This document shows positions 18,158 to 29,300 of a DNA stretch of 64,000 nt, one piece after another; the first letter of the stretch is position 1; every line of letters begins with the position of its first letter. The notes under the pieces were generated by a model. That model was not told where the DNA came from. It did no database searches and saw only the letters and a program-made list of their open reading frames with translations. Source of the stretch: Pontiella desulfatans. GTDB lineage: Bacteria > Verrucomicrobiota > Kiritimatiellia > Kiritimatiellales > Pontiellaceae. Made by a program: the position numbers and the translations under genes. The stretch covers positions 62,001-126,000 of the forward strand of contig NZ_CAAHFG010000005.1 of assembly GCF_900890425.1 (NCBI RefSeq), in the 5' to 3' direction.

Positions 18158-18463
18158 ATGGGTTCATATATGTATAGGCAAAAACCAAATTTGGTGGCCT
18201 TGGTGGCGGCGTTGGTCAGCTTGGTTGGCGGCATTCTTACGATCTGTATGCTGCAGGCGCGGGATGGCGCAGGGATTGCCAGTCCAACGCCGGTGGGATT
18301 CCTCGCCTGCATAACGCTGGTGCTGACGGGGACTTTCCTGATTATCGCCTTTGCGCGCTACCGGTTCACCCACCTATGGAAGAGGGGCGAAGCCGCCCAT
18401 TCGGACAAATACAAGAGCCAGCACAAGAAACACCACCACCATCACCGACATTCGCACCGCTAG
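18158..18463 (+). CDS. Small two-TM membrane protein (paralogue C) with basic/His tail
   Basis: 101 residues. ATG 18158 has GGAG 8 bases upstream. TM spans lie at about 12-34 and 46-65. It shares MYRxKPN, LLIxAFARYRFTHLWK and AAHSDKYKxQHKK with paralogue B and the HLW core with paralogue A. The C-terminus is a histidine/lysine-rich tail (KKHHHHHRHSHR) that could bind metal or nucleic acid. The IS21 element ends 67 bases upstream, so its original promoter may have been displaced. Confidence 0.8.
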   Translation: MGSYMYRQKPNLVALVAALVSLVGGILTICMLQARDGAGIASPTPVGFLACITLVLTGTFLIIAFARYRFTHLWKRGEAAHSDKYKSQHKKHHHHHRHSHR

Positions 18464-18484
18464 GGCAACCGGCGGAGTCCTCGC

Positions 18485-19090
18485 TTATTCAAAGCAGTCG
18501 GTGATGACAACCTCATCCAACGGAAGCCTGTCCTTGGGAGGGTCGGGCTCGCCGATGGCCTTGCCGATGGCAACGGCCATGCAGATGGCATGGTCGCTGG
18601 GTAGGTTGATCAGGTCTCCGACTAAATCGTAGTCGAATCCGTCCATGGGGCAGGAATCGTAGCCCATGGACTTTGCGGCAAGCATGAGCGTTTGTGCGGC
18701 GATGCCGCAGGAGCGCATGGCTTCGTCGCGTTGAACCTGGTCGAGGCCGCTGTAGTATTGCTCGATGGCGGGGACGATGAATTCCTGCACCGGTTCCGGG
18801 GCGGATCGCCAATAACGGATCGGTTCCTTTTCCCAGGCTTTCAGGTCGGCGCAGAGAATAATCAGCACCGCCGCTTCGGTGACCTGGCTCTGATCCCACG
18901 CGGCATTCTTGATCTGTTCACGCAGTTCCATGTCCTGCACGAGCACAAAGCGCCAGTTCTGCAAGTTGAAGGCGGTCGGCGAGTGCAAGGTTAGCGAAAG
19001 GAGTTTGTCGGTCTCCTTCTTCGTCATTTTGTGGTCGGGATCGAAGTGCCGTACGGAACGACGATTCTGGATGGCAGCCGGGACATTCAT
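18485..19090 (-). CDS. Nitroreductase family protein
   Basis: 201 residues: VPAAIQNRRSVRHFDPDHK (FMN-binding start), HSPTAFNLQNWRFVLVQD and a C-terminal GDLINLPSDHAICMAVAIGK. It is closest to the YodC/NfnB-like FMN reductases. It differs in sequence from the nitroreductase at 930-1478. The neighbours suggest no pathway; it is divergent from serS. Confidence 0.93.
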   Translation of the reverse strand: MNVPAAIQNRRSVRHFDPDHKMTKKETDKLLSLTLHSPTAFNLQNWRFVLVQDMELREQIKNAAWDQSQVTEAAVLIILCADLKAWEKEPIRYWRSAPEPVQEFIVPAIEQYYSGLDQVQRDEAMRSCGIAAQTLMLAAKSMGYDSCPMDGFDYDLVGDLINLPSDHAICMAVAIGKAIGEPDPPKDRLPLDEVVITDCFE

Positions 19091-19195
19091 GACTCTTTAC
19101 CTCGTATTTGCGCTAGAGCATACGTGATCGGGCCAGGGGTGTTAAGTTTTAAGTATTAGGTTTTCGAGATCGATCGGGGGGCGTGTGGTGCACGA

Positions 19196-19217
19196 CGGGG
19201 AAATTCCCCGCCTTTTT
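19196..19217. terminator. Terminator-like hairpin in the serS leader
   Basis: CGGGGA/TCCCCG with a 3-base loop and the tail CCTTTTTC lies about 65 bases before serS. It could be an attenuator or a simple terminator of upstream transcription. No T-box features were recognised. Confidence 0.45.
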
Positions 19218-19280
19218 CATTTCCAAACCTTGGACGATTAGGCGAATAATACCGACTTTTCCAATCCATAGGGGTGTAAC

Positions 19281-20546
19281 ATGCTGGATATTCGATTTGT
19301 ACGTGAAAATGCCGATGCGGTGAAGACCGCCATGAAAAACCGCAACGCGGATGTGGACATCGATGCCGTCATTGCGCTCGACGACCGCCGCCGCGCCATT
19401 GTGGCCGAGGTCGATGAGCTCAAGGCCGAGCGCAACCGCATCTCCAAAAGCATTGGCCTGATGATCAAGGAAGGCAAGGACCCCGAGGAAATCAAGGCGG
19501 AGGTTCGCGCAATGGGCGACCGGATTTCCGCCTTGGACGAAGAACAGCGCGAAGTCGAATCCAAGCTCCGCGAAGGTCTGCTCTATATTCCCAACCTGCC
19601 TTCGGCCACCACGCCCGTCGGACTGACCGAGAACGACAACCCCGTCATCCGCTCCTGGGGCGAAAAGGTGGAACTCGGTTTCGAACCCAAGGCGCACTGG
19701 GATCTCGGTGCCGAACTCGGTTTGTTCGATCTCGAACGCGGGGCCAAGCTCTCCGGTTCCGGCTTTCCGCTGTTCACCGGCAAGGGGGCCAAGCTGGAAC
19801 GTGCCCTCATCCAGTTCATGCTCGACCTGCACACCGAGGAGCATGGCTACATTGAAGTGGCGCCGCCGTTCATGTGCAATGCGCAGACCATGACCGGCAC
19901 CGGCCAGCTGCCCAAGTTTGCCGAAGACATGTATGCCATTCCGCTCGACGGCCTCTACCCGATCCCGACCGCCGAGGTTCCCGTGACCAATATGTATGCC
20001 AACGAGATCGTGGACAAGGAACTGCCGATCTGCCACACGGCCTACACCCCCTGCTTCCGCCGCGAGGCCGGTTCCGCCGGCAAGGATACCCGCGGCCTGC
20101 TGCGCGTGCACCAGTTCGACAAGGTGGAGATGGTCAAGTTCACCACCCCCGAAACCTCGGAAGAAGAACACGAAAAGCTGACGCTCGACGCCGAGAAGGT
20201 GCTTCAGTTGCTCGGACTGCACTACCGCGTCATTGAACTCTGCACCGGCGACCTCGGCTTCAGCGCCGCCAAGTGCTACGACATCGAGCTGTGGGCGCCT
20301 GCGCAGGACAAGTGGCTGGAGGTTTCCTCCTGCTCCAATTTCCACGACTACCAGGCGCGCCGCGCCAACATCCGCTACCGCAACGAAGACGGCAAGCCGG
20401 CCTTCGTCCACACCATCAACGGTTCCGGTGTTGCCCTGCCGCGTTTGGTGATTGCCATCATGGAAAACTACCAGAACGAAGATGGCAGCATCGACCTTCC
20501 CGAAGTGCTCTGGCCCTACATGGGCGGGCTGCAAAAGCTCGCCTAG
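19281..20546 (+). CDS. serS: Serine--tRNA ligase
   Basis: 421 residues, the normal length. The N-terminal coiled-coil tRNA-binding arm (DDRRRAIVAEVDELKAERNR through LDEEQREVESKLREG) precedes the class II catalytic core. Motif 2 is FRREAGSAGKDTRG and motif 3 begins NGSGVALPRLVIAIMENYQ. It charges tRNA-Ser and tRNA-Sec in the cytoplasm. AGGGGTGTAAC precedes the ATG. It is a single gene, convergent with the hybrid kinase operon. Confidence 0.98.
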   Translation: MLDIRFVRENADAVKTAMKNRNADVDIDAVIALDDRRRAIVAEVDELKAERNRISKSIGLMIKEGKDPEEIKAEVRAMGDRISALDEEQREVESKLREGLLYIPNLPSATTPVGLTENDNPVIRSWGEKVELGFEPKAHWDLGAELGLFDLERGAKLSGSGFPLFTGKGAKLERALIQFMLDLHTEEHGYIEVAPPFMCNAQTMTGTGQLPKFAEDMYAIPLDGLYPIPTAEVPVTNMYANEIVDKELPICHTAYTPCFRREAGSAGKDTRGLLRVHQFDKVEMVKFTTPETSEEEHEKLTLDAEKVLQLLGLHYRVIELCTGDLGFSAAKCYDIELWAPAQDKWLEVSSCSNFHDYQARRANIRYRNEDGKPAFVHTINGSGVALPRLVIAIMENYQNEDGSIDLPEVLWPYMGGLQKLA

Positions 20547-20583
20547 GGGTTGGTGAAGGATGGTCGTTTTTTGAGCGGTGCTG

Positions 20584-23109
<2,526 letters not shown>

Positions 23110-23113
23110 GGGG

Positions 23114-24004
23114 TCAGTCGGCCTTGTCGATGTTGTAGCGCTGAGGCCGGTTCACCTGCTGGAGCAACTCGTTGACTTCCGCCTTGAGTTCGATGATGCG
23201 GTTTTCCCTGCCGGCGGTCACGGCGTTGAATCGTTCGAGGTCGTGGATGGCATCCTGGAGTTCGCTTTCGCGTTCCTTGCGCCCCTCGACATCCTGTTTG
23301 AGCTGGGAGTTCAGGACTGCGAGTTCCTTGGATGCCCGCAGCTGGGCCTGGTTATACAACAGCACCAGGGGGACGGCCATGAGCAGCAGGAACAGGCCGG
23401 AGGCCGCCTTCCGAATGGCTTGCTCGCGCAACATGCTGTTCGCATGGTCCACCTTGCGTGCAACCATGTAGGCAATTCCGGTTCCGTTGGTGGTTCCCTT
23501 GTAGAACGCCGCGATCCGCAGCCGGCCGTAGCGGGAGTGGTCGGTCGTCAGCAAGGTGAGCCCGTGTTCGTCCGAGGCGGTTGCGAGGTCGAGCACCAGC
23601 TCGCGGATGTTGTGAGGCACGGCATCGACGGCCTTGGTGGCGTCGAGTCCCGGTTCCTTATCCGCAGTGCCGGCAATCAACGAATAGGAGCCCGGGCTTT
23701 TCCGGACCACCGCGCCGACCACGTTGAAGCCGCCGTTGTTTGCGAAACGGCCCAGTTGTTTCTGGAGGGCCCGGTAGGCGGCGGAGTCAGGGCTTCCGAC
23801 CAGTTCCAGGCTCTGCGTATAATCGTTGCCGAGGATTTCCCGAATGGCAAAGGCCCCGTTGGCCAGGTTTTCATCGATGTCCCGGAGCAGCGTTTCCCGG
23901 TTTTCGACATACGACCATGTGGAGAATGCAACCACTCCGGCCACATAGGCCGTGGCGGAAAACGCAAACCGCTTCAGGCGGCGCTTGACCGGCTTTTCAT
24001 TCAT
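23114..24004 (-). CDS. Membrane sensor protein: periplasmic domain, two TM spans and coiled coil, no kinase
   Basis: 296 residues. TM1 is at about 12-30, a periplasmic domain covers about 31-190 (ENRETLLRDIDENLANGAFAI opening, CHASE-like in layout), TM2 is at about 200-222 and a cytoplasmic coiled coil follows. The C-terminus LERFNAVTAGRENRIIELKAE and NxPQRY match the end of the next upstream gene (MERFNQLMRGRERRTLELKAE). It overlaps that gene's stop by 4 bases and is followed 4 bases later by the hybrid kinase, so it probably docks to the kinase through the coiled coils. I know no exact family. Confidence 0.8.
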   Translation of the reverse strand: MNEKPVKRRLKRFAFSATAYVAGVVAFSTWSYVENRETLLRDIDENLANGAFAIREILGNDYTQSLELVGSPDSAAYRALQKQLGRFANNGGFNVVGAVVRKSPGSYSLIAGTADKEPGLDATKAVDAVPHNIRELVLDLATASDEHGLTLLTTDHSRYGRLRIAAFYKGTTNGTGIAYMVARKVDHANSMLREQAIRKAASGLFLLLMAVPLVLLYNQAQLRASKELAVLNSQLKQDVEGRKERESELQDAIHDLERFNAVTAGRENRIIELKAEVNELLQQVNRPQRYNIDKAD

Positions 24005-25530
24005 GAAAGGTCATCCGTGGTTGTCCTGTATTTCTGGGGTTCGCCCAGCTCCTTGAGCAGTTTGTTGATCTCGGCCTTCAGCTCAAGCGTGCGGCGTTCG
24101 CGTCCCCGCATCAGTTGGTTGAATCGTTCCATGTCCTCCAGGGTCCGTTTCAGGCGTTCCTCGGCCCGGTTTTGTTCGGTGACATCGCGCCAGACGCCCA
24201 GGATGCCGACGGCGCGTCCGTTTTCATTGCGCAACGGAATCTTGCTGATTTCGCGCCATCCGATGCTTCCATCGGCGCGCGTGTGCGATTGGGTATAGTT
24301 GAACAGCGGCTGGTTGTTGACAATCACGTCTTGGTCGCGGCTGACGATCTGCGGGGCGAGTGCGGGGTCGAACAGGTCGTACGGGGTTTTGCCCACCACG
24401 TCTTCGAGGGATTCAAGGCCGCATTCCCGGGTGAAGGTCTTGTTGCAGCCCAGGTAGACCGAATCCTTGTCTTTCCAGAAGACCGACATGGGAATGGTGT
24501 CCATGATCAATTGGAGCATTTGCTGCGATTCGCGCAAGGCGCTTTCCGTACGCTGGCGGTTGGCGATGTCGCGCGCGACCCCGAAGATGGCTTTCTTGTT
24601 TTTCCAGGAGCCTTGGAAAATATTCATTTCAACCGGGATGGTGCCGTTGCTTTTCATTTTCAACGGCAGGCCGCAGGTGGTGGCCTGTTCGGTCTGCATG
24701 CGGGCAATCACCTGGTAGATCTCGACCCGGGATTCTTCGGGGTAGAGTTCGAAGATGCTCATGTCGCCGAGCTCCCTGCTGGAATAACCCAGGCGCTTCA
24801 CGACGGAGGGGTTGGTGTGGATGAGCGTGCCGTTCATGTCGCACACCACCAGGAAATCGTCGATCGTTTCGAACAGGTTCTGGAAGTTGCGGTTTTCCTC
24901 CACCAAGGCGTCTTCGGTGTTCTTGTTGGTGGAGACGTCCTGCATGAAGCCATCCCAAACGAGCATGCCTTGGTCCATGTGCGGGACTGCGCTGACATAG
25001 AGCCATTTCAATTTGCCCGTGATGTCCAGCACGCGGAGCTCGAAATCCACAGGCTCCATGTTTTCCTTGCCCAGGAGGAAGGCGCGCTTCAGCAGGGAGA
25101 CATCTTCCTCGTAGACATGGTCGTAGGCAATCCGGGCATCCTGCAGCACGTGGTCGCGGTCGAACCCCAGCGCCCGTTCGTAGCCCTTGCTGAGGTAGGT
25201 GAACCTGAACGTCCCTTCCGGCGTTTGCACCAGTTGGAAGATGGTAACATTGGGCAGGTTGTCGCCCATCAGGCGGATGTGGCGTTCGCTTTTTTCCAGC
25301 GCCAGCGACTTTCGTTCCAATGAAACGCGCATCTGCCGCAACCGAATCAACACCCCCATGAGCAACAAGACGGTGGAGGCGAGCAGGGCAATAATCACCG
25401 TGTCGGATTTCAGATAGCTCAAGTCCCCGAGGTAGTCCGAAAGCGTTCCCGCCCGGGCAGTCGCAACCATGCCTGCGGCAAGGGCCATGGAACGCGCGGC
25501 TTTTAGGATGGTGGTTCGTTGTCTGGGCAT
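24001..25530 (-). CDS. Membrane-anchored triple-PAS sensor protein without kinase domain
   Basis: About 509 residues from ATG 25530 (a TTG at 25554 is less likely). A signal-like hydrophobic stretch at about 8-26 is followed by a TM span at about 45-65. Three PAS domains then run from about 75 to 455: FTYLSKGYERALGFDRD; ETIDDFLVVCDMNGTLIHTNP; MDTIPMSVFWKDKDSVYLGCN, with the PAC end VGILGVWRDVTEQNRAEE. The end is the coiled-coil signature ERFNQLMRGRERR. No catalytic output domain is present. It starts the operon leading to the second sensor and the hybrid kinase. Confidence 0.85.
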   Translation of the reverse strand: MPRQRTTILKAARSMALAAGMVATARAGTLSDYLGDLSYLKSDTVIIALLASTVLLLMGVLIRLRQMRVSLERKSLALEKSERHIRLMGDNLPNVTIFQLVQTPEGTFRFTYLSKGYERALGFDRDHVLQDARIAYDHVYEEDVSLLKRAFLLGKENMEPVDFELRVLDITGKLKWLYVSAVPHMDQGMLVWDGFMQDVSTNKNTEDALVEENRNFQNLFETIDDFLVVCDMNGTLIHTNPSVVKRLGYSSRELGDMSIFELYPEESRVEIYQVIARMQTEQATTCGLPLKMKSNGTIPVEMNIFQGSWKNKKAIFGVARDIANRQRTESALRESQQMLQLIMDTIPMSVFWKDKDSVYLGCNKTFTRECGLESLEDVVGKTPYDLFDPALAPQIVSRDQDVIVNNQPLFNYTQSHTRADGSIGWREISKIPLRNENGRAVGILGVWRDVTEQNRAEERLKRTLEDMERFNQLMRGRERRTLELKAEINKLLKELGEPQKYRTTTDDLS

Positions 25531-25583
25531 CAAAAGTTCCAAGTTACAAAACAAAGCGAAAATAAGCTAATCCGATGCCTAAA

Positions 25584-26153
25584 TCAAAAGGAAATGAGTG
25601 TCTCGTGGAGTTCGCACAGGGGAAGCCCGACCACATTGGTGTACGATCCGTTGATTGCGCGCACCATATGCGCCGCCCCGCCCTGGATCGCATAGGCCCC
25701 CGCCTTGTCCATTGGGCAGCCCGTGGCAATGTAGGCCTTGATCTCGCAAGGTTCCAGTTCCCGGAAAAAAACCTCGGTCGCAACGGAAAAGAGCTCCGTG
25801 CGTTCATCCCGTTTCACGCAGACGCCTGTAACCACTTCGTGCGCTTTTCCCGAAAGGCCGGAAAGCATTTCGAACGCATGGGCATCGTCCTCCGGTTTTC
25901 CCAGAATCCTTCCTTCGTGAACCACGATCGTGTCGGCGGCAACGAGTACCGTGCCGGCGGGCGCGGCGATGGCGCCGGCCTTCTCGGCAGCCAACCGTTC
26001 CGCGAACGCGCGCGGAGGCTCCCCGGCCCTGGCGGTTTCATCGATCCGTGGAACCTCGACGGAAAATTCGACCCCCAGGGAGGACAGAAGTTCGCGGCGG
26101 CGCGGCGACGCGCTGGCCAGCACCAGGGTTTCTAGGTTTGGATAATTCTGCAT
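25584..26153 (-). CDS. Maf-family nucleoside triphosphate pyrophosphatase
   Basis: 189 residues with the Maf signature near the start (LVLASASPRRRELLSSLG), the catalytic VLVAADTIVVHEGRILGKP and the conserved KAGAYAIQGGAAHMV. The family hydrolyses dTTP/UTP and modified nucleotides to monophosphates, and is tied to house-cleaning and septum control. ATG 26153 is chosen because the fold begins within 10 residues; longer frames shadow the divergent gene. Confidence 0.95.
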   Translation of the reverse strand: MQNYPNLETLVLASASPRRRELLSSLGVEFSVEVPRIDETARAGEPPRAFAERLAAEKAGAIAAPAGTVLVAADTIVVHEGRILGKPEDDAHAFEMLSGLSGKAHEVVTGVCVKRDERTELFSVATEVFFRELEPCEIKAYIATGCPMDKAGAYAIQGGAAHMVRAINGSYTNVVGLPLCELHETLISF

Positions 26154-26216
26154 CCGGAAACAATATGTTGGAAAGCGGACTATTAAAAGTCCGATCTGCA
26201 TGGCATAACTCCCACC

Positions 26217-27434
26217 ATGAACGTGGTGGATATTCTGTTGGGCGGTGTGCCGTTCGGCCGTAACAATGTTGGCGACGAGGCCATCCTCGAGTGCGTCGTG
26301 GGCATTTTCCGCGAGATATGCCCGCAGGGCCGCATCACCGTCAGCACCGACAACCCTGCAGAAACCGAGGCCCGCCTCGGCGTGCAAACCGTTCCGCTGT
26401 TCGGTTTCAAGCCCCCCTTCAGCCAGCAACAGATGGAGGACTGCATCACCAAGGCCGATGTGTTTGTCTGGGCGGGCGCCACCGGCCTTTCCGACTATCC
26501 CGAAATCCCGCTCGGCATGCTGGAGATTGCCCATCGCGTTGGAACCAAGACCGTGGTTTGGGGCGTCGGCATGAACGACAAACTCAACCCCTACATCTAC
26601 AGCATTCTGCCCGGAAAGCGCCGGGCCCTGCTCTCGATGCTCTCCTGGCTAACCCTTAAACGCATCGACTTTGTCGCGCGGCGCGAGAAGGAGGCCGAAG
26701 ACCGGGCCCGGGCAAAAATCGCCGCGGAGCTCAACCGGTGCGACCTTGTGGTCTTGCGCGATCCCGAAACCCTCGCCGCCGTCCACGCCTGCGGCGATGT
26801 CCCCCGGGCCATCGTCGGGGCCGACTCCGCCGAACTGCTCACGCCCGCCGACTGGAACGGCATCACTCTCACGCGCGAAGCGCGGCAGGTGCTTGAATCC
26901 AATGCCCGAAAAATCGGCCTGTGCATCTCCGCCCAGCGCCAGCTCGTGCACGAAAAGGAACTCATCGACTTTCTCGATCGCCTGGCCGACCGCGACTACC
27001 GCATCATCTTCCTGCCCATGAACCACTCCACCGACGCTCCGCTCATGGAAAACCTGCGCGAACGGATGAGGAACCATCGCCACTCCGCAGTGGTCGGCGG
27101 GCGGCGCACCCCCCGCGAAATCCTGGCCATCGCCGGCAAGCTCGATCTCGTCATCAGCAGCCGCCTGCACCTGCTCATCCTCGCCTCGGTGCTCCATGTT
27201 CCGATCATTGGCATCAGCCGCGGAAGCAAGGTGGATAATTTCCTCATGCCATTCGGCCACACCTCCGCCGGCAGCGTCGACGAATGCAATTTCGACCATA
27301 TGCAAAGCGAACTCGACCGTCTCATCGACAGCCGCGAAGAGTTCGAGGAAGTCAGCACCGCCGTGCACGAAATGCTCCTCCAGCGCCTCGATGAAGCCAA
27401 GCAGAAGCTGGCCGGCCTGCTAGCGAGTTGCTAG
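26217..27434 (+). CDS. Polysaccharide pyruvyl transferase family protein
   Basis: 405 residues. N-terminal GGVPFGRNNVGDEAILECVV is the family opening (the N-x-GD motif). GADVFVWAG-type and VVWGVGMND segments follow, and the C-terminal half has GLCISAQRQLVHEKEL, VISSRLHLLILASVLHVPIIGIS and an SKVDNFL loop, as in CsaB/WcaK-like proteins. The family adds pyruvate ketals to surface polysaccharides, but many members are uncharacterised glycosyltransferase-fold proteins. Its last 15 bases overlap the convergent oxidoreductase gene. Confidence 0.9.
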   Translation: MNVVDILLGGVPFGRNNVGDEAILECVVGIFREICPQGRITVSTDNPAETEARLGVQTVPLFGFKPPFSQQQMEDCITKADVFVWAGATGLSDYPEIPLGMLEIAHRVGTKTVVWGVGMNDKLNPYIYSILPGKRRALLSMLSWLTLKRIDFVARREKEAEDRARAKIAAELNRCDLVVLRDPETLAAVHACGDVPRAIVGADSAELLTPADWNGITLTREARQVLESNARKIGLCISAQRQLVHEKELIDFLDRLADRDYRIIFLPMNHSTDAPLMENLRERMRNHRHSAVVGGRRTPREILAIAGKLDLVISSRLHLLILASVLHVPIIGISRGSKVDNFLMPFGHTSAGSVDECNFDHMQSELDRLIDSREEFEEVSTAVHEMLLQRLDEAKQKLAGLLASC

Positions 27435-28784
27435 GTGCTGCGCAACCTCTTCGGCCGTGGTGTCCGGGGTCAGCATCTCTTTCATATCCAAACGAGCCTG
27501 CACGGCCTTGCGCACCGGCTTCATCAAGTTCAGCTTGCCGATCAGCAGGCAACCCACGAAACGACCATCGCGGAACATGAACATCCGGTAACCGCCGTCG
27601 GCATGGTCCTCGATCATGCGGTAGCTTCCGTCGGTGGCCTTCACAACACCAATGCTCAGCATCGGTTTGCCCAGCACCTTGAGCATGTGCGAGCGCGGGA
27701 TCCCTCCGAACTCGGTCGGAACCCCGGCGGCATTCATGCCCGCAATCTTTCCCATATACATCGCCGGCGCCCAGGAACCGTAGCGGACGCCATCGTGTTC
27801 GGCCACATCGCCGGCGGCAAAGATATCCGGATTCGTTGTGCTTAGGAAATTGTCTACCAATACGCCCTTCTTAACCGTGAGTCCCGCCTCCTCCAGCAGC
27901 GTCGAGTTGGCACGGTCGCCGGCGGTCACCACCACCACCTCGGCGGGAACGAGCTGGCCGCGCTTCAGGTGCACACCCGTAACGTGGCCATCGCCAATGA
28001 TGCAGTCCGCAATCGCATTCGTCACCACCTCGATGTTCAATGTCTTCAGGTGTTCACCCAAAACATCGCTGCCCTCCGGATTCAGCTGCATCGGCATCAG
28101 GTAGTCGAAGGCCTCCAGCACCGTCACCTTGGCCTCCTGCTTCGCCAGCGCACCCGCCGTTTCCAGCCCGAGGATGCCGCCGCCGATGCACACCACGTTG
28201 GTGCCCGGTTTCACCGCCGCAAGAATCCGGCGGACATCCTCCACCGTCCGGACCGTGAAAACATTCGAAAGATCAATGCCCGGCACCGGCGGGACAAAAG
28301 GCTGGGAACCGGTCGCGACGATCAGCTTGTCGAACTGCATCATCCGCCCATCGTCAAGCTGGACCGACTTTTCAGCAAGGATCAGCCGCTCCGCTGAAAT
28401 TCCCCTATGCCAATCAATCCTGTTTTTCGAATACCACTCCTCCGAATGCAGCGGCAGGTTTTTCTCCATAAACTCCCCCGCCAGCAGACGCGTCAGGTTC
28501 AGGCGAAGATACGGGAGCTCCCGCTCCTTCGAAATCAAGGCAATCTCAGCCTGCGGGGCATGCTCGCGGATCGCCTCCGCCGCCGATACCCCCGCAATGC
28601 CTCCGCCTAGAATCACAAACCGATCCCGCCCCGCATCACGCCGCTCCGGCCGAACCGCAACCTCGATCTGCTTGAAATCCTCCGCCTTCGCATCGCAGAT
28701 CGGGCAAGCACCCGGGGCCTCTTCGCCATAGTGGATGTAGCCGCAGATCGAGCAGCGCCATGTTTTTTCCGTATTCTTTTGCAT
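27420..28784 (-). CDS. Rubredoxin-domain FAD-dependent NAD(P)H oxidoreductase
   Basis: About 454 residues. The N-terminal iron site is a rubredoxin/rubrerythrin-type zinc ribbon: CSIC and CPIC flanking GYIHYGEEAPGA. The rest is a class I pyridine-nucleotide-disulphide-type reductase: FAD motif RFVILGGGIAGVSAAEA, NAD motif VVCIGGGILGLETAGAL and the second FAD contact NPDIFAAGDVAEHD. It resembles NADH:rubredoxin oxidoreductases or nitrite-reductase-like flavoproteins and probably acts in electron transfer or oxygen/ROS detoxification. The start at 28784 has AAGGAA upstream; the longer frame to 29051 overlaps the tRNA and is rejected. Confidence 0.9.
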   Translation of the reverse strand: MQKNTEKTWRCSICGYIHYGEEAPGACPICDAKAEDFKQIEVAVRPERRDAGRDRFVILGGGIAGVSAAEAIREHAPQAEIALISKERELPYLRLNLTRLLAGEFMEKNLPLHSEEWYSKNRIDWHRGISAERLILAEKSVQLDDGRMMQFDKLIVATGSQPFVPPVPGIDLSNVFTVRTVEDVRRILAAVKPGTNVVCIGGGILGLETAGALAKQEAKVTVLEAFDYLMPMQLNPEGSDVLGEHLKTLNIEVVTNAIADCIIGDGHVTGVHLKRGQLVPAEVVVVTAGDRANSTLLEEAGLTVKKGVLVDNFLSTTNPDIFAAGDVAEHDGVRYGSWAPAMYMGKIAGMNAAGVPTEFGGIPRSHMLKVLGKPMLSIGVVKATDGSYRMIEDHADGGYRMFMFRDGRFVGCLLIGKLNLMKPVRKAVQARLDMKEMLTPDTTAEEVAQHLATR

Positions 28785-28899
28785 GCCATTTCCTTGTGGG
28801 TGAAAGCAATCGAAGCAGTACCATTTCGGTCGGGAACGGAAAGCAAAAACATTCACCAATTCACTTCGCATGGCCGAAATAAATACTCGCTCACGGGGA

Positions 28900-28927
28900 T
28901 TGACTCCCGCCGCAATATTCGCATAAT
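28900..28927 (+). promoter_or_regulatory. Candidate sigma-70-type promoter of the tRNA gene
   Basis: TTGACT, a 16-base spacer and CATAAT lie about 50 bases upstream of the tRNA. The hexamers are close to consensus. Confidence 0.5.
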
Positions 28928-28975
28928 TCGCCCTTCCTTTTTCCAGCAAGAGGTATTCTGTTGGCAGGGAACTCC

Positions 28976-29050
28976 GCCGGCGTAGCTCAGTGGCAGAGCA
29001 ACGGATTTGTAATCCGTTGGTCGTCAGTTCGACTCTGACCGCCGGCTCCA
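28976..29050 (+). tRNA. tRNA-Thr (anticodon UGU)
   Basis: A cloverleaf can be drawn by hand. The acceptor GCCGGCG pairs with CGCCGGC, the D stem is GCTC/GAGC, and the anticodon stem ACGGA/TCCGT encloses loop TTTGTAA (anticodon TGT). The T arm has GTTCGAC, the discriminator is T and CCA is encoded. A plasmid-like island starts immediately downstream, so the 3' end of this gene is the likely attachment site. Confidence 0.97.
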
Positions 29051-29054
29051 CTCT

Positions 29055-29095
29055 AAAGGCCTCGTAATTAATAAGTTACGAGGCCTTTCTTTTTG
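29055..29095 (+). terminator. Terminator after tRNA-Thr
   Basis: AAAGGCCTCGTAA pairs perfectly with TTACGAGGCCTTT (13 bp, 8-base loop) and is followed by CTTTTTG. Confidence 0.9.
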
Positions 29096-29300
29096 TCTGA
29101 ATGAGGGGCCAGTTAGTGCAGTAGCGGCATTAAATGCAACCAAAAGTCGGTAGTGCGTTGCATCTCAGGTTGCATTGGGCATTTCCTCATGAAGAAGTAT
29201 AAAAAACCTCAGACGGCTCTCATGATGCGCTTTTCGCAGTTAAAGCAATCTTCTATAGTATACGATTCTTTTTGATCAATTTAGTAGGTGAGGTTGTTAG

